In this document: positions 56,150 through 64,000 of the stretch, one piece after another | How the letters are laid out: each line of letters starts with the position of its first letter | How positions within the stretch are numbered: position 1 is the stretch's first letter | DNA from: Lutibacter flavus | GTDB lineage: Bacteria > Bacteroidota > Bacteroidia > Flavobacteriales > Flavobacteriaceae | Assembly: GCF_900188355.1 (NCBI RefSeq) | Contig: NZ_FZNX01000001.1 | Coordinates: forward strand, 1,009,896 to 1,073,895 | DNA: 64,000 bases | Direction: 5' to 3' | Position numbers and translations under genes: made by a program | The notes under the pieces: generated by a model | What the model was told of the DNA's origin: nothing | What the model saw: only the letters and a program-made list of their open reading frames with translations | Databases searched by the model: none

Positions 56150-57041
56150 AATCCAACAAAATTTTATACTGTGATAACATACTCTTTGCTCCCTTTTCCT
56201 TTTCTAAATCTACTTTTACCTTACTGAAAACAAATAAATAACTATTCCATTCAGAAATATTAAAATGAGTAAAATAATTATCAATTATATCTTTGTTTTC
56301 TAAAAGTATTGATTGGATCGGTTTTTCTGGTTCTAACAAAAATTTAGATTGAAATAAAAATGTAAATAAATCGTAACCTAGTGGATAATAACCTCCCATT
56401 TCCCAATCAAATAGTAAAACTTGGCCCTTTTGTTCCATCATATTCCAAGGACAAAAATCTCCATGTGAAAAAACTGTTTTAATTGAAGATTCACTTTTAT
56501 TTTTTGAAGTAATTGATAATTCTGATAATTTAAATAGCAATTTCAAAATTATTTCATCCAATAAAACATTTCCTAATTTTGTACCATTTAAAACATCTGT
56601 TTTTAACAACACCTGCTTTTCATCTTGATAAAAATATTGAATTTTTGGAACAAACTTCAAAGTTGAAATCTGGCTTAAAATATGGTGTTCATTCACCACA
56701 TTTTTAATGGCTATTGGAGTTTGAGCGTACTTTATAAAAAAATAATCATTTTTATCTTTACCCAAACCTGTAATTTTTTGATCAGCCCCTAATGTTCCAG
56801 TATTAAAAGCCATTAATGGTTCTAAACCAATAATTTTTCTTATTGCTTTCTCAGGTATAAAAGCTTCTATATTTCTTTTTCCAAACAAAACTCTATATAA
56901 CCAAAAAGTTCGAAATAATCCCCAAGAAATTTCCCCAATGCGGGAATAAGGTTTAAAAAAGGAGATAAAAACTTCATGTTTTTTAAACCCCTTAGGAAAA
57001 AAATATTGTGGTTTAAAAGGATGTATATAAAAATACTTCAT
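56133..57041 (-). CDS. Phosphotransferase with APH/choline-kinase-like fold
   Basis: A 302-residue protein with the kinase motif FSHGDFCPWNMM (HxDxxxxN, about 190-201) and the metal motif LLFDWEMGGYYPLGYDLF (about 208-225). These define the aminoglycoside-phosphotransferase/choline-kinase superfamily. The N-terminal ATP lobe is weakly conserved. In this operon it more likely phosphorylates a glycan or a precursor than an antibiotic. It is followed immediately (4 bp upstream on the operon) by a nucleotidyltransferase-kinase gene. Confidence 0.8.
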   Translation of the reverse strand: MKYFYIHPFKPQYFFPKGFKKHEVFISFFKPYSRIGEISWGLFRTFWLYRVLFGKRNIEAFIPEKAIRKIIGLEPLMAFNTGTLGADQKITGLGKDKNDYFFIKYAQTPIAIKNVVNEHHILSQISTLKFVPKIQYFYQDEKQVLLKTDVLNGTKLGNVLLDEIILKLLFKLSELSITSKNKSESSIKTVFSHGDFCPWNMMEQKGQVLLFDWEMGGYYPLGYDLFTFLFQSKFLLEPEKPIQSILLENKDIIDNYFTHFNISEWNSYLFVFSKVKVDLEKEKGAKSMLSQYKILLDYAEKA

Positions 57042-57045
57042 AAAA

Positions 57046-58362
57046 TTATTTACTCAGTTTTACAGACTCAAATCGTTTAGCCATTTTTTCTATAATTGCA
57101 TTTAGCGCATCATTAGAAGATGCTTCAATGCTTTTCCCTGTGTCAATCCATACCGCTCGTTTATGAGCATTACAAAACTTTTTTAATGCCGCAACCTGCC
57201 GCTCCACTTCCTCCAAAGGAAGTTCAGGCTTACGTTTATGAATTACCGCTGCATCAGTACCTAAACATAAAATAATATCAGGTTCTGGAATAATGAATTG
57301 CCCTAATTTTAAAACCCAGAAAGGGAGTTGTATCCTCCCACGTCTAGGATCTATTAAATAATCGTAATAATAACGGTCAAACATCCAAACACACGAACGA
57401 ATGGCTTTTTTTGGCCATATTTTTAAATAAAAACCAACTGTATAATCTAACATATAATAAGACCAACGTACTAAAGAGCCAAAAAAACCGGAAGTACTAC
57501 TTCCATGCGGATTAGTAACAGGACCATTAAACTCTTCCTTTTTCCCCAATAATCTTGCAATACTGGGTAATTTATTGGGGCGCATATGCTCATAATACAC
57601 CGCATTATGAAAGGCCTCATTTAAGGTTGGTTTAACCTTTTCTATAACGGTACTTTTTCCTGAACCGTCTGTACCAAGAAATGCGATGGTATAGCCTGGT
57701 TGTTTAAACAAACGACTTAATTTACTTATTTTTTTTATAGAATTAATTGTCCTTTTAGGAAAGAATTTATTTAAGGCCTTAACTAATCTATTTATTTCAT
57801 TTTTAGAATAACTATTATTTTTAGTTTCGATTAAGATTGGTATGAATTCAGGTTTTTCAATATCCTGAAATACTTCATTTAAAAATTCCTCATCAAGTGC
57901 TAAATTTTTAAAGTTATTAAAGTATTTTTCTCTACAAGTTCCGTTATTTAAAAGTTCTTTAAATAATCCTACTAAAGCATCTGCTTTTGTATTGAGTGCT
58001 GCTATCTCATCATTATGTTGGAAAGTATTTCTCCAAACATTTTTATTAGACAATATTGTATAATCACGGTAGCAAATTTCATCATAATGAAGGTCAATCA
58101 TAATTCCCCAACCGTTTTCTATATTACCCAGTACACATATTTTGGGATAATTAATAGAAGGTATAATCGATATAATTTTACCGCCTTGATTGAAACTGAT
58201 TTCAGAAATTACTGTTATGAATTTTGTTGCATCTTTTTTATTGATTAAAATATCTAAATCACTGCCATCGGTCGACTCGGGCAGGGATTGATAATTGCGC
58301 AACACGCAAAATTGAATGTTTTGAGAATTTAATGCATTGAAAAACTGGGGAAGGAAAGTCAT
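57046..58362 (-). CDS. Nucleotidyltransferase-like domain fused to thymidylate-kinase-like P-loop domain
   Basis: A 438-residue two-domain protein. The N-terminal part has the nucleotidyltransferase signature GSDLDILIN with a further Asp in GIMIDLHYDE. The C-terminal part (from about 225) has the P-loop AFLGTDGSGKSTVIEKV, a DRYYYDYLIDPRRGR segment resembling the DRY/lid region of nucleoside monophosphate kinases, and a C-terminal LEEVERQVAALKKF helix. I infer activation of a small molecule or modification of the glycan; the true substrate is unknown. Confidence 0.78.
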   Translation of the reverse strand: MTFLPQFFNALNSQNIQFCVLRNYQSLPESTDGSDLDILINKKDATKFITVISEISFNQGGKIISIIPSINYPKICVLGNIENGWGIMIDLHYDEICYRDYTILSNKNVWRNTFQHNDEIAALNTKADALVGLFKELLNNGTCREKYFNNFKNLALDEEFLNEVFQDIEKPEFIPILIETKNNSYSKNEINRLVKALNKFFPKRTINSIKKISKLSRLFKQPGYTIAFLGTDGSGKSTVIEKVKPTLNEAFHNAVYYEHMRPNKLPSIARLLGKKEEFNGPVTNPHGSSTSGFFGSLVRWSYYMLDYTVGFYLKIWPKKAIRSCVWMFDRYYYDYLIDPRRGRIQLPFWVLKLGQFIIPEPDIILCLGTDAAVIHKRKPELPLEEVERQVAALKKFCNAHKRAVWIDTGKSIEASSNDALNAIIEKMAKRFESVKLSK

Positions 58363-58418
58363 TTGTTAATTTTATTATTGCAAAAAAATTATTTTAAAAT
58401 TATTTATAGAAATTAAAC

Positions 58419-59051
58419 TCATTCTTTATATGAAACTATCCAGTAAGCCATTGAAAACCATTCTTTTCTAGGAAAGGGCACCTTATTCCAAACAACATTA
58501 ATAAATTCTCCAAACCTACCTTTCAGCCAAGGAAAATGATAAAATGTCTTTTTACACTTAAAACCAGTCTCAATCAATAACTTATTTGCATTTCTAATTG
58601 TAAAAGAATATAAATGAGTACCATTAAAATAATCATGACGAAATATTTGTCTAACTAAAGATTTCTCTATGGGTAAACCTAAAACTAAAACACCATTGGG
58701 GCGTAAAACTCTATTAATTTCACGAAGTATACAAATTGGACAATTTACGTGCTCCATTACATGGGAATAAAAAACTCCGTCAAATGAATTATCTTCAATT
58801 TTTTTTAAAGCAATTTCTACATCATCATGGATTATATTTAGACCTTTTGCAATGGCTAAATCAGATAAACCCTTTATTTGCTCAATACCTAAGGAATTAG
58901 GAGAAAATAATTCCAGATAGAGCCCATCTGAGCAACCAATATCAAGTACCTTTTTTTTAGACAAAAAACCTTCAACTAATGTGAAGGAGGCTAGCCTACC
59001 CATCCTTCCTACTGTTCTTTTTTTTTCATAATCTGTATACCCTACTTGCAT
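58419..59051 (-). CDS. Class I SAM-dependent methyltransferase
   Basis: A 210-residue methyltransferase of the Methyltransf_11 type. Motif I is VLDIGCSDGLYLELF, the post-motif acid is in NIIHDDVEIAL, and motif IV/V is FDGVFYSHVMEHVNCPICIL with LRPNGVLVLGLP. It probably methylates a sugar of the repeat unit or a lipid-linked intermediate; the target is inferred from context only. Confidence 0.88.
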   Translation of the reverse strand: MQVGYTDYEKKRTVGRMGRLASFTLVEGFLSKKKVLDIGCSDGLYLELFSPNSLGIEQIKGLSDLAIAKGLNIIHDDVEIALKKIEDNSFDGVFYSHVMEHVNCPICILREINRVLRPNGVLVLGLPIEKSLVRQIFRHDYFNGTHLYSFTIRNANKLLIETGFKCKKTFYHFPWLKGRFGEFINVVWNKVPFPRKEWFSMAYWIVSYKE

Positions 59052-59123
59052 AACTTTTTTGTTTTATTCATTTATAATTCAAAATTAAAATTGGTTACTG
59101 TTTTTAGTACCTTTTATGTATAA

Positions 59124-60431
59124 TCATTTATTTCTAAGTTCTTGTGAAATCACAATTAGTAATAAAAAATATAAGTCAATATGAAACACCTGAAAGGTAG
59201 GACCAGATAAAGATCTTATTATCATAATAACCAAGTAACCAAATGCCACCCATATCCACATAGATTGCTTTCTAATAACACTTATTTTTAACAAGCGATA
59301 GTTATTATAAAGTGCTTTAAAAATAAAGAAAAACAAAAAAAAAGAGCCTACAACACCAACATCTACTAAGGTTTCTAAATAGGTACTATCTAAACTAGAA
59401 AAAGCCATTTCAATATTAATATCTAGAGTTTTGTGACCAGAATAATAACCCAACCCTAAAATTGGATTTTCCAATATAGATTCCCATCCTATTTGCCACA
59501 TATAAGTTCTACCACTCATAGAAGATAATTGATGAGCATCCTGACCACGAGAAATATATTGAAACAATTGACTTTCAAAAATATAAATTAGAGGTAATGA
59601 GCATAGCGCTAAAAATTTATATACAAGGTTTTTTTTTTGAATAATTAAAAATATAATGATAATTGCAAATGCAAATATTGAAGTTCTAGAATAGGCTATT
59701 AGTTGGCCTGCTAGACCAATAATTAAAAAAATAACGCCTTCAGTTTTAATTTTTCTTAAATAGAGAAAATAATAAAACCCAACGAAGCTTAGCATAGCAC
59801 TAAATTGACCTAATGAATTAGGATTTATACTAGGAATGATTCCCCAAACTGATTTATGTTCTATATCACCCTCAAAATCACTAGTAAACTGTAATGCTTC
59901 ATTAGGAAAAATTAAATAACCAATTAAGGAAAAAAGCACGCCTATTAGAAGTAGGTATGTTATACCACTAAAAATCATATGCTCATTAATTTTTTTTAGC
60001 TTAATTTCATTTTTTAGCAGCAATGCCAGTAAAAACAATACTAATAACTCAAAAGACTTCCATACAGTTTCAATCCAGTTTGGAGAATAAGAAGCTGAAA
60101 AAAAACAAATAAATACATATATTAAAAAAACATATAATAATGATTTTTTAGGGAAAATATTATATCTAGCTATATAATGCAATGTATACCCCAACAATAA
60201 TCCAAAACCAAAAAGTCTAAAAATACGCGAAGCTCCTAAATCACTATCTGCATCATAAAGCGCAACATCACCATATGGTATAAACAACATTAAGCTTATT
60301 AATACTGTACTCCAAAAAAATTGTTTATTATGGTAAAACGATTTTCTGAAATTTTTAATCAATTTTAAATTATCGAGAATTATCATAAAAACAATTCCAA
60401 CTGATAAAATAATTAAATAATGAGTTATCAT
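59124..60431 (-). CDS. wzy: O-antigen polymerase/ligase-family membrane protein (Wzy-like)
   Basis: A 435-residue protein with about 11-12 membrane helices and a large exposed loop (about 305-340) containing SSMSGRTYMWQIGWESILEN and PILGLGYYSGH, the typical Wzy_C pattern. In a locus with flippase, Wza and Wzc it is most likely the repeat-unit polymerase. Its stop lies 1-2 bp from the flippase gene's end region, so they are co-transcribed. Confidence 0.88.
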   Translation of the reverse strand: MITHYLIILSVGIVFMIILDNLKLIKNFRKSFYHNKQFFWSTVLISLMLFIPYGDVALYDADSDLGASRIFRLFGFGLLLGYTLHYIARYNIFPKKSLLYVFLIYVFICFFSASYSPNWIETVWKSFELLVLFLLALLLKNEIKLKKINEHMIFSGITYLLLIGVLFSLIGYLIFPNEALQFTSDFEGDIEHKSVWGIIPSINPNSLGQFSAMLSFVGFYYFLYLRKIKTEGVIFLIIGLAGQLIAYSRTSIFAFAIIIIFLIIQKKNLVYKFLALCSLPLIYIFESQLFQYISRGQDAHQLSSMSGRTYMWQIGWESILENPILGLGYYSGHKTLDINIEMAFSSLDSTYLETLVDVGVVGSFFLFFFIFKALYNNYRLLKISVIRKQSMWIWVAFGYLVIMIIRSLSGPTFQVFHIDLYFLLLIVISQELRNK

Positions 60432-60432
60432 A

Positions 60433-61713
60433 TTAATTATTTAAATTTCGACCTTCATTTCTCAATAAAAAATGAAGCATTATTATTAATACAACCTCTC
60501 CAAAAATTAATCCTATAATATTTCCCTTTAAGCCAAAATATTTAGCAAAAACATAGCAACCTAATAGCGTAATTAGTGATGAAATAATGTTGACTATTGT
60601 GAGTTGCTTAAATTTTTGTAGAACCTGTGCAATAATATCCTTACCGTTTCTAAAAGCTAACATAACTGCATATAAGCACCAATACATTGTTAATACATAA
60701 AGATCTTGGTAACTATCGTTAAGAAAACCACTAATAATAGTGTTGTAACTTAACAATAACACTATAGAATAAGTTACACCAAAAACCAAATAGATTTTCG
60801 TTAACAAACCACCTTTATTAATCAAGCTCTTTTTATTCACTTCACGTAATGTGGCTAATCTAGGTATTGCTAGTTGTGAAATAACTGGAATAACCATAAC
60901 AGCAGGCGTTATAAATAAACGTGCTGCGTTTAGATTACCAACACCTACAGGTCCTATTAAAATAGTTGCAATAATGGTATGTGCTTGTGACCTTAAAGTA
61001 TAAACAACATTAGTAATTGAACCCCATTTACCACCTTTCCAAAGTTCTTTAAATACTTGGGTTAAATATGTAAATGATAGGGTTTCAACTTTTAACTTCA
61101 ATAAACTAAATCCAAAAATTATACCTATTAAATGTGCTATACCGTAAATTAAAAATGTAATTGTATTACTCAATTCTCCAATTAGTAGTTTTTCTAAAGC
61201 AAATAACATTACAACAGTTATAAAAATTGATGAATGTATATATACAGCTATATTTTCTTTTCTATTATTATAAGCAGTTCTTACAAAAAACTCTTTTAGT
61301 AAATACATTGCTGACGCAAAGACAACCATTAAAACGAGTTCATTTGAAACCGACATAAAATTATTAAAAGTGGTATTACCCAATAGTAACAATAAAGCTA
61401 TTAAACAACTAAGCATACAAAAAGCAAAAGTTAAATAGAGTGTATTAATAACTAAGCTATCTCTTTCTTCCTCTTTTTTAGAAGGGTAAATAACAACCAT
61501 TTGCGTCAATAGCAATGCGTTTCCTGTACCTCCAATAAAAAGGATTATTGCAAACCCAATTCCATAAATACCAAAATCTGTTGGACTAAATTCCTTAACA
61601 AGGTACAAACCAATCAAAAAATTAGTAGCACTACTTATTGATTGGTTAAGGCCGCTTATTCCAAAAAGCCTTAACTTATCTTTATTCTTAGAGATATTAT
61701 TTAAAAAATTCAA
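60433..61713 (-). CDS. wzx: Polysaccharide flippase (Wzx-like, MOP superfamily)
   Basis: A 426-residue protein with 12 predicted helices. It starts LFGISGLNQSISSATNFLIG and has the family feel of MATE/RfbX flippases (GNLNAARLFITPAVMVIPVIS). It would move the lipid-linked repeat unit across the inner membrane for the polymerase encoded downstream. Confidence 0.88.
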   Translation of the reverse strand: MNFLNNISKNKDKLRLFGISGLNQSISSATNFLIGLYLVKEFSPTDFGIYGIGFAIILFIGGTGNALLLTQMVVIYPSKKEEERDSLVINTLYLTFAFCMLSCLIALLLLLGNTTFNNFMSVSNELVLMVVFASAMYLLKEFFVRTAYNNRKENIAVYIHSSIFITVVMLFALEKLLIGELSNTITFLIYGIAHLIGIIFGFSLLKLKVETLSFTYLTQVFKELWKGGKWGSITNVVYTLRSQAHTIIATILIGPVGVGNLNAARLFITPAVMVIPVISQLAIPRLATLREVNKKSLINKGGLLTKIYLVFGVTYSIVLLLSYNTIISGFLNDSYQDLYVLTMYWCLYAVMLAFRNGKDIIAQVLQKFKQLTIVNIISSLITLLGCYVFAKYFGLKGNIIGLIFGEVVLIIMLHFLLRNEGRNLNN

Positions 61714-61755
61714 ATTTCAGAATAACTTAAAAAAGGACAAGTTTTCAATTTGCGT

Positions 61756-62718
61756 CTAATATTTTACTTTCTTATATGCTTCAGTATTCTCCAAAAACCA
61801 CTTATAAGTACCTTCTATACCATTTTGTAAATCAATTTCAGCTTTCCAGCCTAGTTTATGTAGTTTAGAAACATCCAATAATTTACGAGGAGTACCATCT
61901 GGTTTTGTACTATCCCAATCAATGTTTCCTTTATGTCCAACTTCTTTTTGTATGGTTTCTGCTAGTTGTTTAATTGTAACATCGGTGCCAGTACCTACAT
62001 TGTATAAATGCTCTGGCAATCCATTTTCAATAGCAAAAACTACTGCTTTGGCTAAATCATCAACGTGTAAAAACTCACGCATAGGTTTACCTGTTCCCCA
62101 AAGTTTGACAGGAGCATCATTATCCAACTTGGCTTCATGAAATTTCCGAAGCATTGCAGGTAAAACGTGTGAAGATTTTAAATCGAAATTATCATTAGGA
62201 CCATATAAATTGGTAGGCATTAAACTTACAAAGTCTTTATTGTATTGGTTTCGTATGGCTTGGCACAATTTAACCCCTGCAATTTTAGCAATGGCATAGC
62301 CTTCATTGGTAGGTTCTAAAGCCCCTGTTAATAAATACTCTTCTTTTAAAGGTTGTGGTGCTAATTTTGGGTAAATACAAGAACTTCCAAGGAACACAAA
62401 TTTTTCTAAATCAAATTCATGTGCGGCTTGTATTAAATTATTTTGTATTTGAAGATTGTGCAGTAAAAATTCGTATTGATTTTCACTATTGGCTAGGATA
62501 CCTCCAACCTTTGCAGCTGCATCAACAATTGCAACAGGTTTTTCAGCTTTAATAAAGTTTTGTACCGCTTCTTGGTTTCGAAGGTCCACCTCTTGGCTAG
62601 TTTTACCAATTAGGTTGGTGTACCCCTTTTTTTCAAGGGCGCGCCATACGGCTGAGCCTACCATACCTCTATGGCCTGCTATATATATTTTATCCGTTTT
62701 GTCTATGTTACTTTTCAT
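61756..62718 (-). CDS. fcl: GDP-L-fucose synthase
   Basis: An NADPH-dependent epimerase-reductase (320 residues) that makes GDP-L-fucose from GDP-4-keto-6-deoxymannose. The Rossmann loop is IAGHRGMVGSAVW; the Ser, Tyr and Lys of the SDR triad appear in LGSSCIYPKLAPQ and NEGYAIAKIAGVKL; GTGKPMREFLHVDDLA is a family signature. It follows gmd, giving the complete two-step pathway, so fucose or a derivative is likely in the polymer. Confidence 0.96.
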   Translation of the reverse strand: MKSNIDKTDKIYIAGHRGMVGSAVWRALEKKGYTNLIGKTSQEVDLRNQEAVQNFIKAEKPVAIVDAAAKVGGILANSENQYEFLLHNLQIQNNLIQAAHEFDLEKFVFLGSSCIYPKLAPQPLKEEYLLTGALEPTNEGYAIAKIAGVKLCQAIRNQYNKDFVSLMPTNLYGPNDNFDLKSSHVLPAMLRKFHEAKLDNDAPVKLWGTGKPMREFLHVDDLAKAVVFAIENGLPEHLYNVGTGTDVTIKQLAETIQKEVGHKGNIDWDSTKPDGTPRKLLDVSKLHKLGWKAEIDLQNGIEGTYKWFLENTEAYKKVKY

Positions 62719-62744
62719 CTTTTATTTTTTATTTCATTTCTGCA

Positions 62745-62770
62745 GATTCCGGATCAAGTCCGGAATGACG
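62745..62770. repeat. GATTCCGGATCAAGTCCGGAATGAC hairpin element
   Basis: ATTCCGGA and TCCGGAAT are perfect 8-bp inverted arms with a CAAG-type loop between gmd and fcl. It belongs to the GGAATGAC class of short intergenic hairpins. Confidence 0.8.
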
Positions 62771-62786
62771 GTTCACTTCTAACTAA

Positions 62787-63908
62787 CTACTCAAAATAAT
62801 TTAAAATAGGATACGCACCCTCTTGTAAATACTGTTCTTTTTTCATTAAATGAACATCACTTTCCATCATTTCTTTTATAAGCCCTTGTAAATCATATTT
62901 TGGCATCCATCCTAATTTGGTATTCGCTTTTGTTGGATCTCCTACTAATAATTCTACTTCGGTTGGTCTAAAGTATTTTGGATCTACTGACAAAACTTCT
63001 TTTCCTAATTCCAATTGATATTCAGCATTACTACAGCTTTTTACATAGGCTTTTTCATCAACTCCTTTCCCAACAAAATCAAGTTCAATTCCTAGTTCAG
63101 CAAAACTCATACGCACAAATTCTCTAACTGCTGTAGTTTTTCCTGTAGCAATTACCCAGTCTTCCGGTTTATCTGCTTGTAAGATCATCCACATCATACG
63201 TACATAATCTTTGGCATGACCCCAGTCACGCTGAGCATTTAAATTCCCTAAATAAAATTTATCTTGTAAACCTAAAGCTATGCGTGCTGCTGCTCTGGTA
63301 ATTTTTCTGGTAACAAACGTTTCTCCTCTTATAGGTGATTCATGATTGAATAAAATACCATTACAAGCAAACATATTATATGCTTCTCTATAATTTACGG
63401 TCATCCAATAAGCATACATTTTTGCCACGGCATACGGAGAACGTGGATAAAATGGCGTTGTTTCAGATTGTGGTACTTCTTGCACTTTACCATATAATTC
63501 AGAAGTTGATGCTTGGTAAATACGTGTTTTCTTTTCCAAGCCTAACAAACGTACGGCTTCTAATAGTCTTAAAGTGCCAATCCCATCAGTATCTCCTACA
63601 TATTCAGGCATTTCAAATGAAACTGCGACATGGCTCATGGCTGCCAGATTGTAAATTTCATCTGGTTGTATTTGTTGTACCAATCTTATTAAATTGGTAC
63701 TATCGGTCATATCACCATAATGCAAAATAAAATTTCTATTTTCAATATGAGGATCCTGGTATAAATGGTCAATTCTATCGGTATTGAAAGAAGAAGAACG
63801 TCGCTTTAATCCATGTACAATGTAACCTTTCTTCAATAAAAACTCGCTTAAATAAGCACCATCTTGTCCTGTTACTCCTGTTATAAACGCTATTTTTTTA
63901 GTCTCCAT
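62787..63908 (-). CDS. gmd: GDP-mannose 4,6-dehydratase
   Basis: The enzyme (373 residues) removes water from GDP-mannose to give GDP-4-keto-6-deoxymannose. It shows the NADP loop [34 protein letters not shown], the triad region SELYGKVQE and [14 protein letters not shown], and [16 protein letters not shown]. It is the first complete gene of the polysaccharide operon in the window, with a 49-bp gap to an upstream partial gene. Confidence 0.97.
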   Translation of the reverse strand: METKKIAFITGVTGQDGAYLSEFLLKKGYIVHGLKRRSSSFNTDRIDHLYQDPHIENRNFILHYGDMTDSTNLIRLVQQIQPDEIYNLAAMSHVAVSFEMPEYVGDTDGIGTLRLLEAVRLLGLEKKTRIYQASTSELYGKVQEVPQSETTPFYPRSPYAVAKMYAYWMTVNYREAYNMFACNGILFNHESPIRGETFVTRKITRAAARIALGLQDKFYLGNLNAQRDWGHAKDYVRMMWMILQADKPEDWVIATGKTTAVREFVRMSFAELGIELDFVGKGVDEKAYVKSCSNAEYQLELGKEVLSVDPKYFRPTEVELLVGDPTKANTKLGWMPKYDLQGLIKEMMESDVHLMKKEQYLQEGAYPILNYFE

Positions 63909-63957
63909 TTTATATTTATTTTCAATTGATAGTTCGTTTTATTGCTAACTAAAATTC

Positions 63958-64000
63958 TTAGTTTTTCCCAAAGGCATCGCCGTAATTGAATTGTTCCAAT
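63958..64000 (-). CDS. C-terminal end of an upstream gene (partial)
   Basis: Reading from the window edge on the minus strand gives LEQFNYGDAFGKN and a TAA stop at 63958-63960. Same strand and close spacing to gmd suggest it is another gene of the polysaccharide operon. Thirteen codons are too few to name it. Confidence 0.5.
   Translation of the reverse strand, partial: LEQFNYGDAFGKN

Overview
The window reads as a chromosomal segment of a low-GC marine or aquatic member of the Flavobacteriaceae (Bacteroidota). The evidence is the very AT-rich sequence, promoters of the TTG-N17-23-TAnnTTTG type, absence of Shine-Dalgarno sequences, the gene order hisG-D-C-B-H-A-F-IE, lipoprotein M16 peptidases, a fused formiminotransferase-cyclodeaminase, a DnaX without zinc-finger cysteines, and families of dispersed hairpin repeats between genes. 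No tRNA, rRNA, intact transposase, prophage or CRISPR-cas locus was seen.

Layout. 1-3.8 kb: two small GIY-YIG nuclease genes, each embedded in a tandem array of a different inverted-repeat family, separated by ftcD. 3.8-8.8 kb: guaB; a three-gene group made of an outer-membrane porin, an exported FMN-binding protein and a four-helix membrane protein; then HMG-CoA lyase. 8.9-17.5 kb: housekeeping genes (GNAT acetyltransferase, pyrD, pheT, recG, an RsmB-type methyltransferase, a DUF2461 gene). 17.5-25.3 kb: the complete histidine operon on the minus strand, preceded by a histidine-rich leader peptide (HHHHFH) and a terminator, i.e. an attenuator. 25.4-32.1 kb: purL and a double M16 peptidase. 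32.2-36.7 kb: an anaerobic pyruvate-formate-lyase module (pflB, pflA and an OFA-family transporter). 37-47.1 kb: two tandem acyl-CoA synthetases, dnaX, a CPA2 antiporter, miaE, a DUF4268 gene and mnmE. 47.1-48.5 kb: a gene-poor stretch with a partial duplication of the mnmE 3' end (possible integration scar) and tiny ORFs. 48.5-64 kb: a minus-strand Wzx/Wzy-type surface polysaccharide operon running from gmd-fcl (GDP-fucose) through flippase, polymerase, transferases and an unusual nucleotidyltransferase-kinase plus small phosphotransferase pair to the export proteins Wza and Wzc.

The most interesting material is (1) the GIY-YIG genes nested in hairpin-repeat arrays, with related repeat arms scattered elsewhere, one of them apparently sitting in frame inside purL and another type forming the N-terminus of hisH; (2) a near-identical 14-bp dyad (ATGACATnTnTCAT) upstream of both pflB and the porin gene, at distances fitting a CRP/FNR-type activator, which links the porin/FMN operon to anaerobic metabolism; (3) the his attenuator; (4) a heptad repeat family with GC every 7 nt near hisF and mnmE; and (5) the mnmE 3'-end duplication. 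Functional names come from motif and length recognition by eye; no database search was run.
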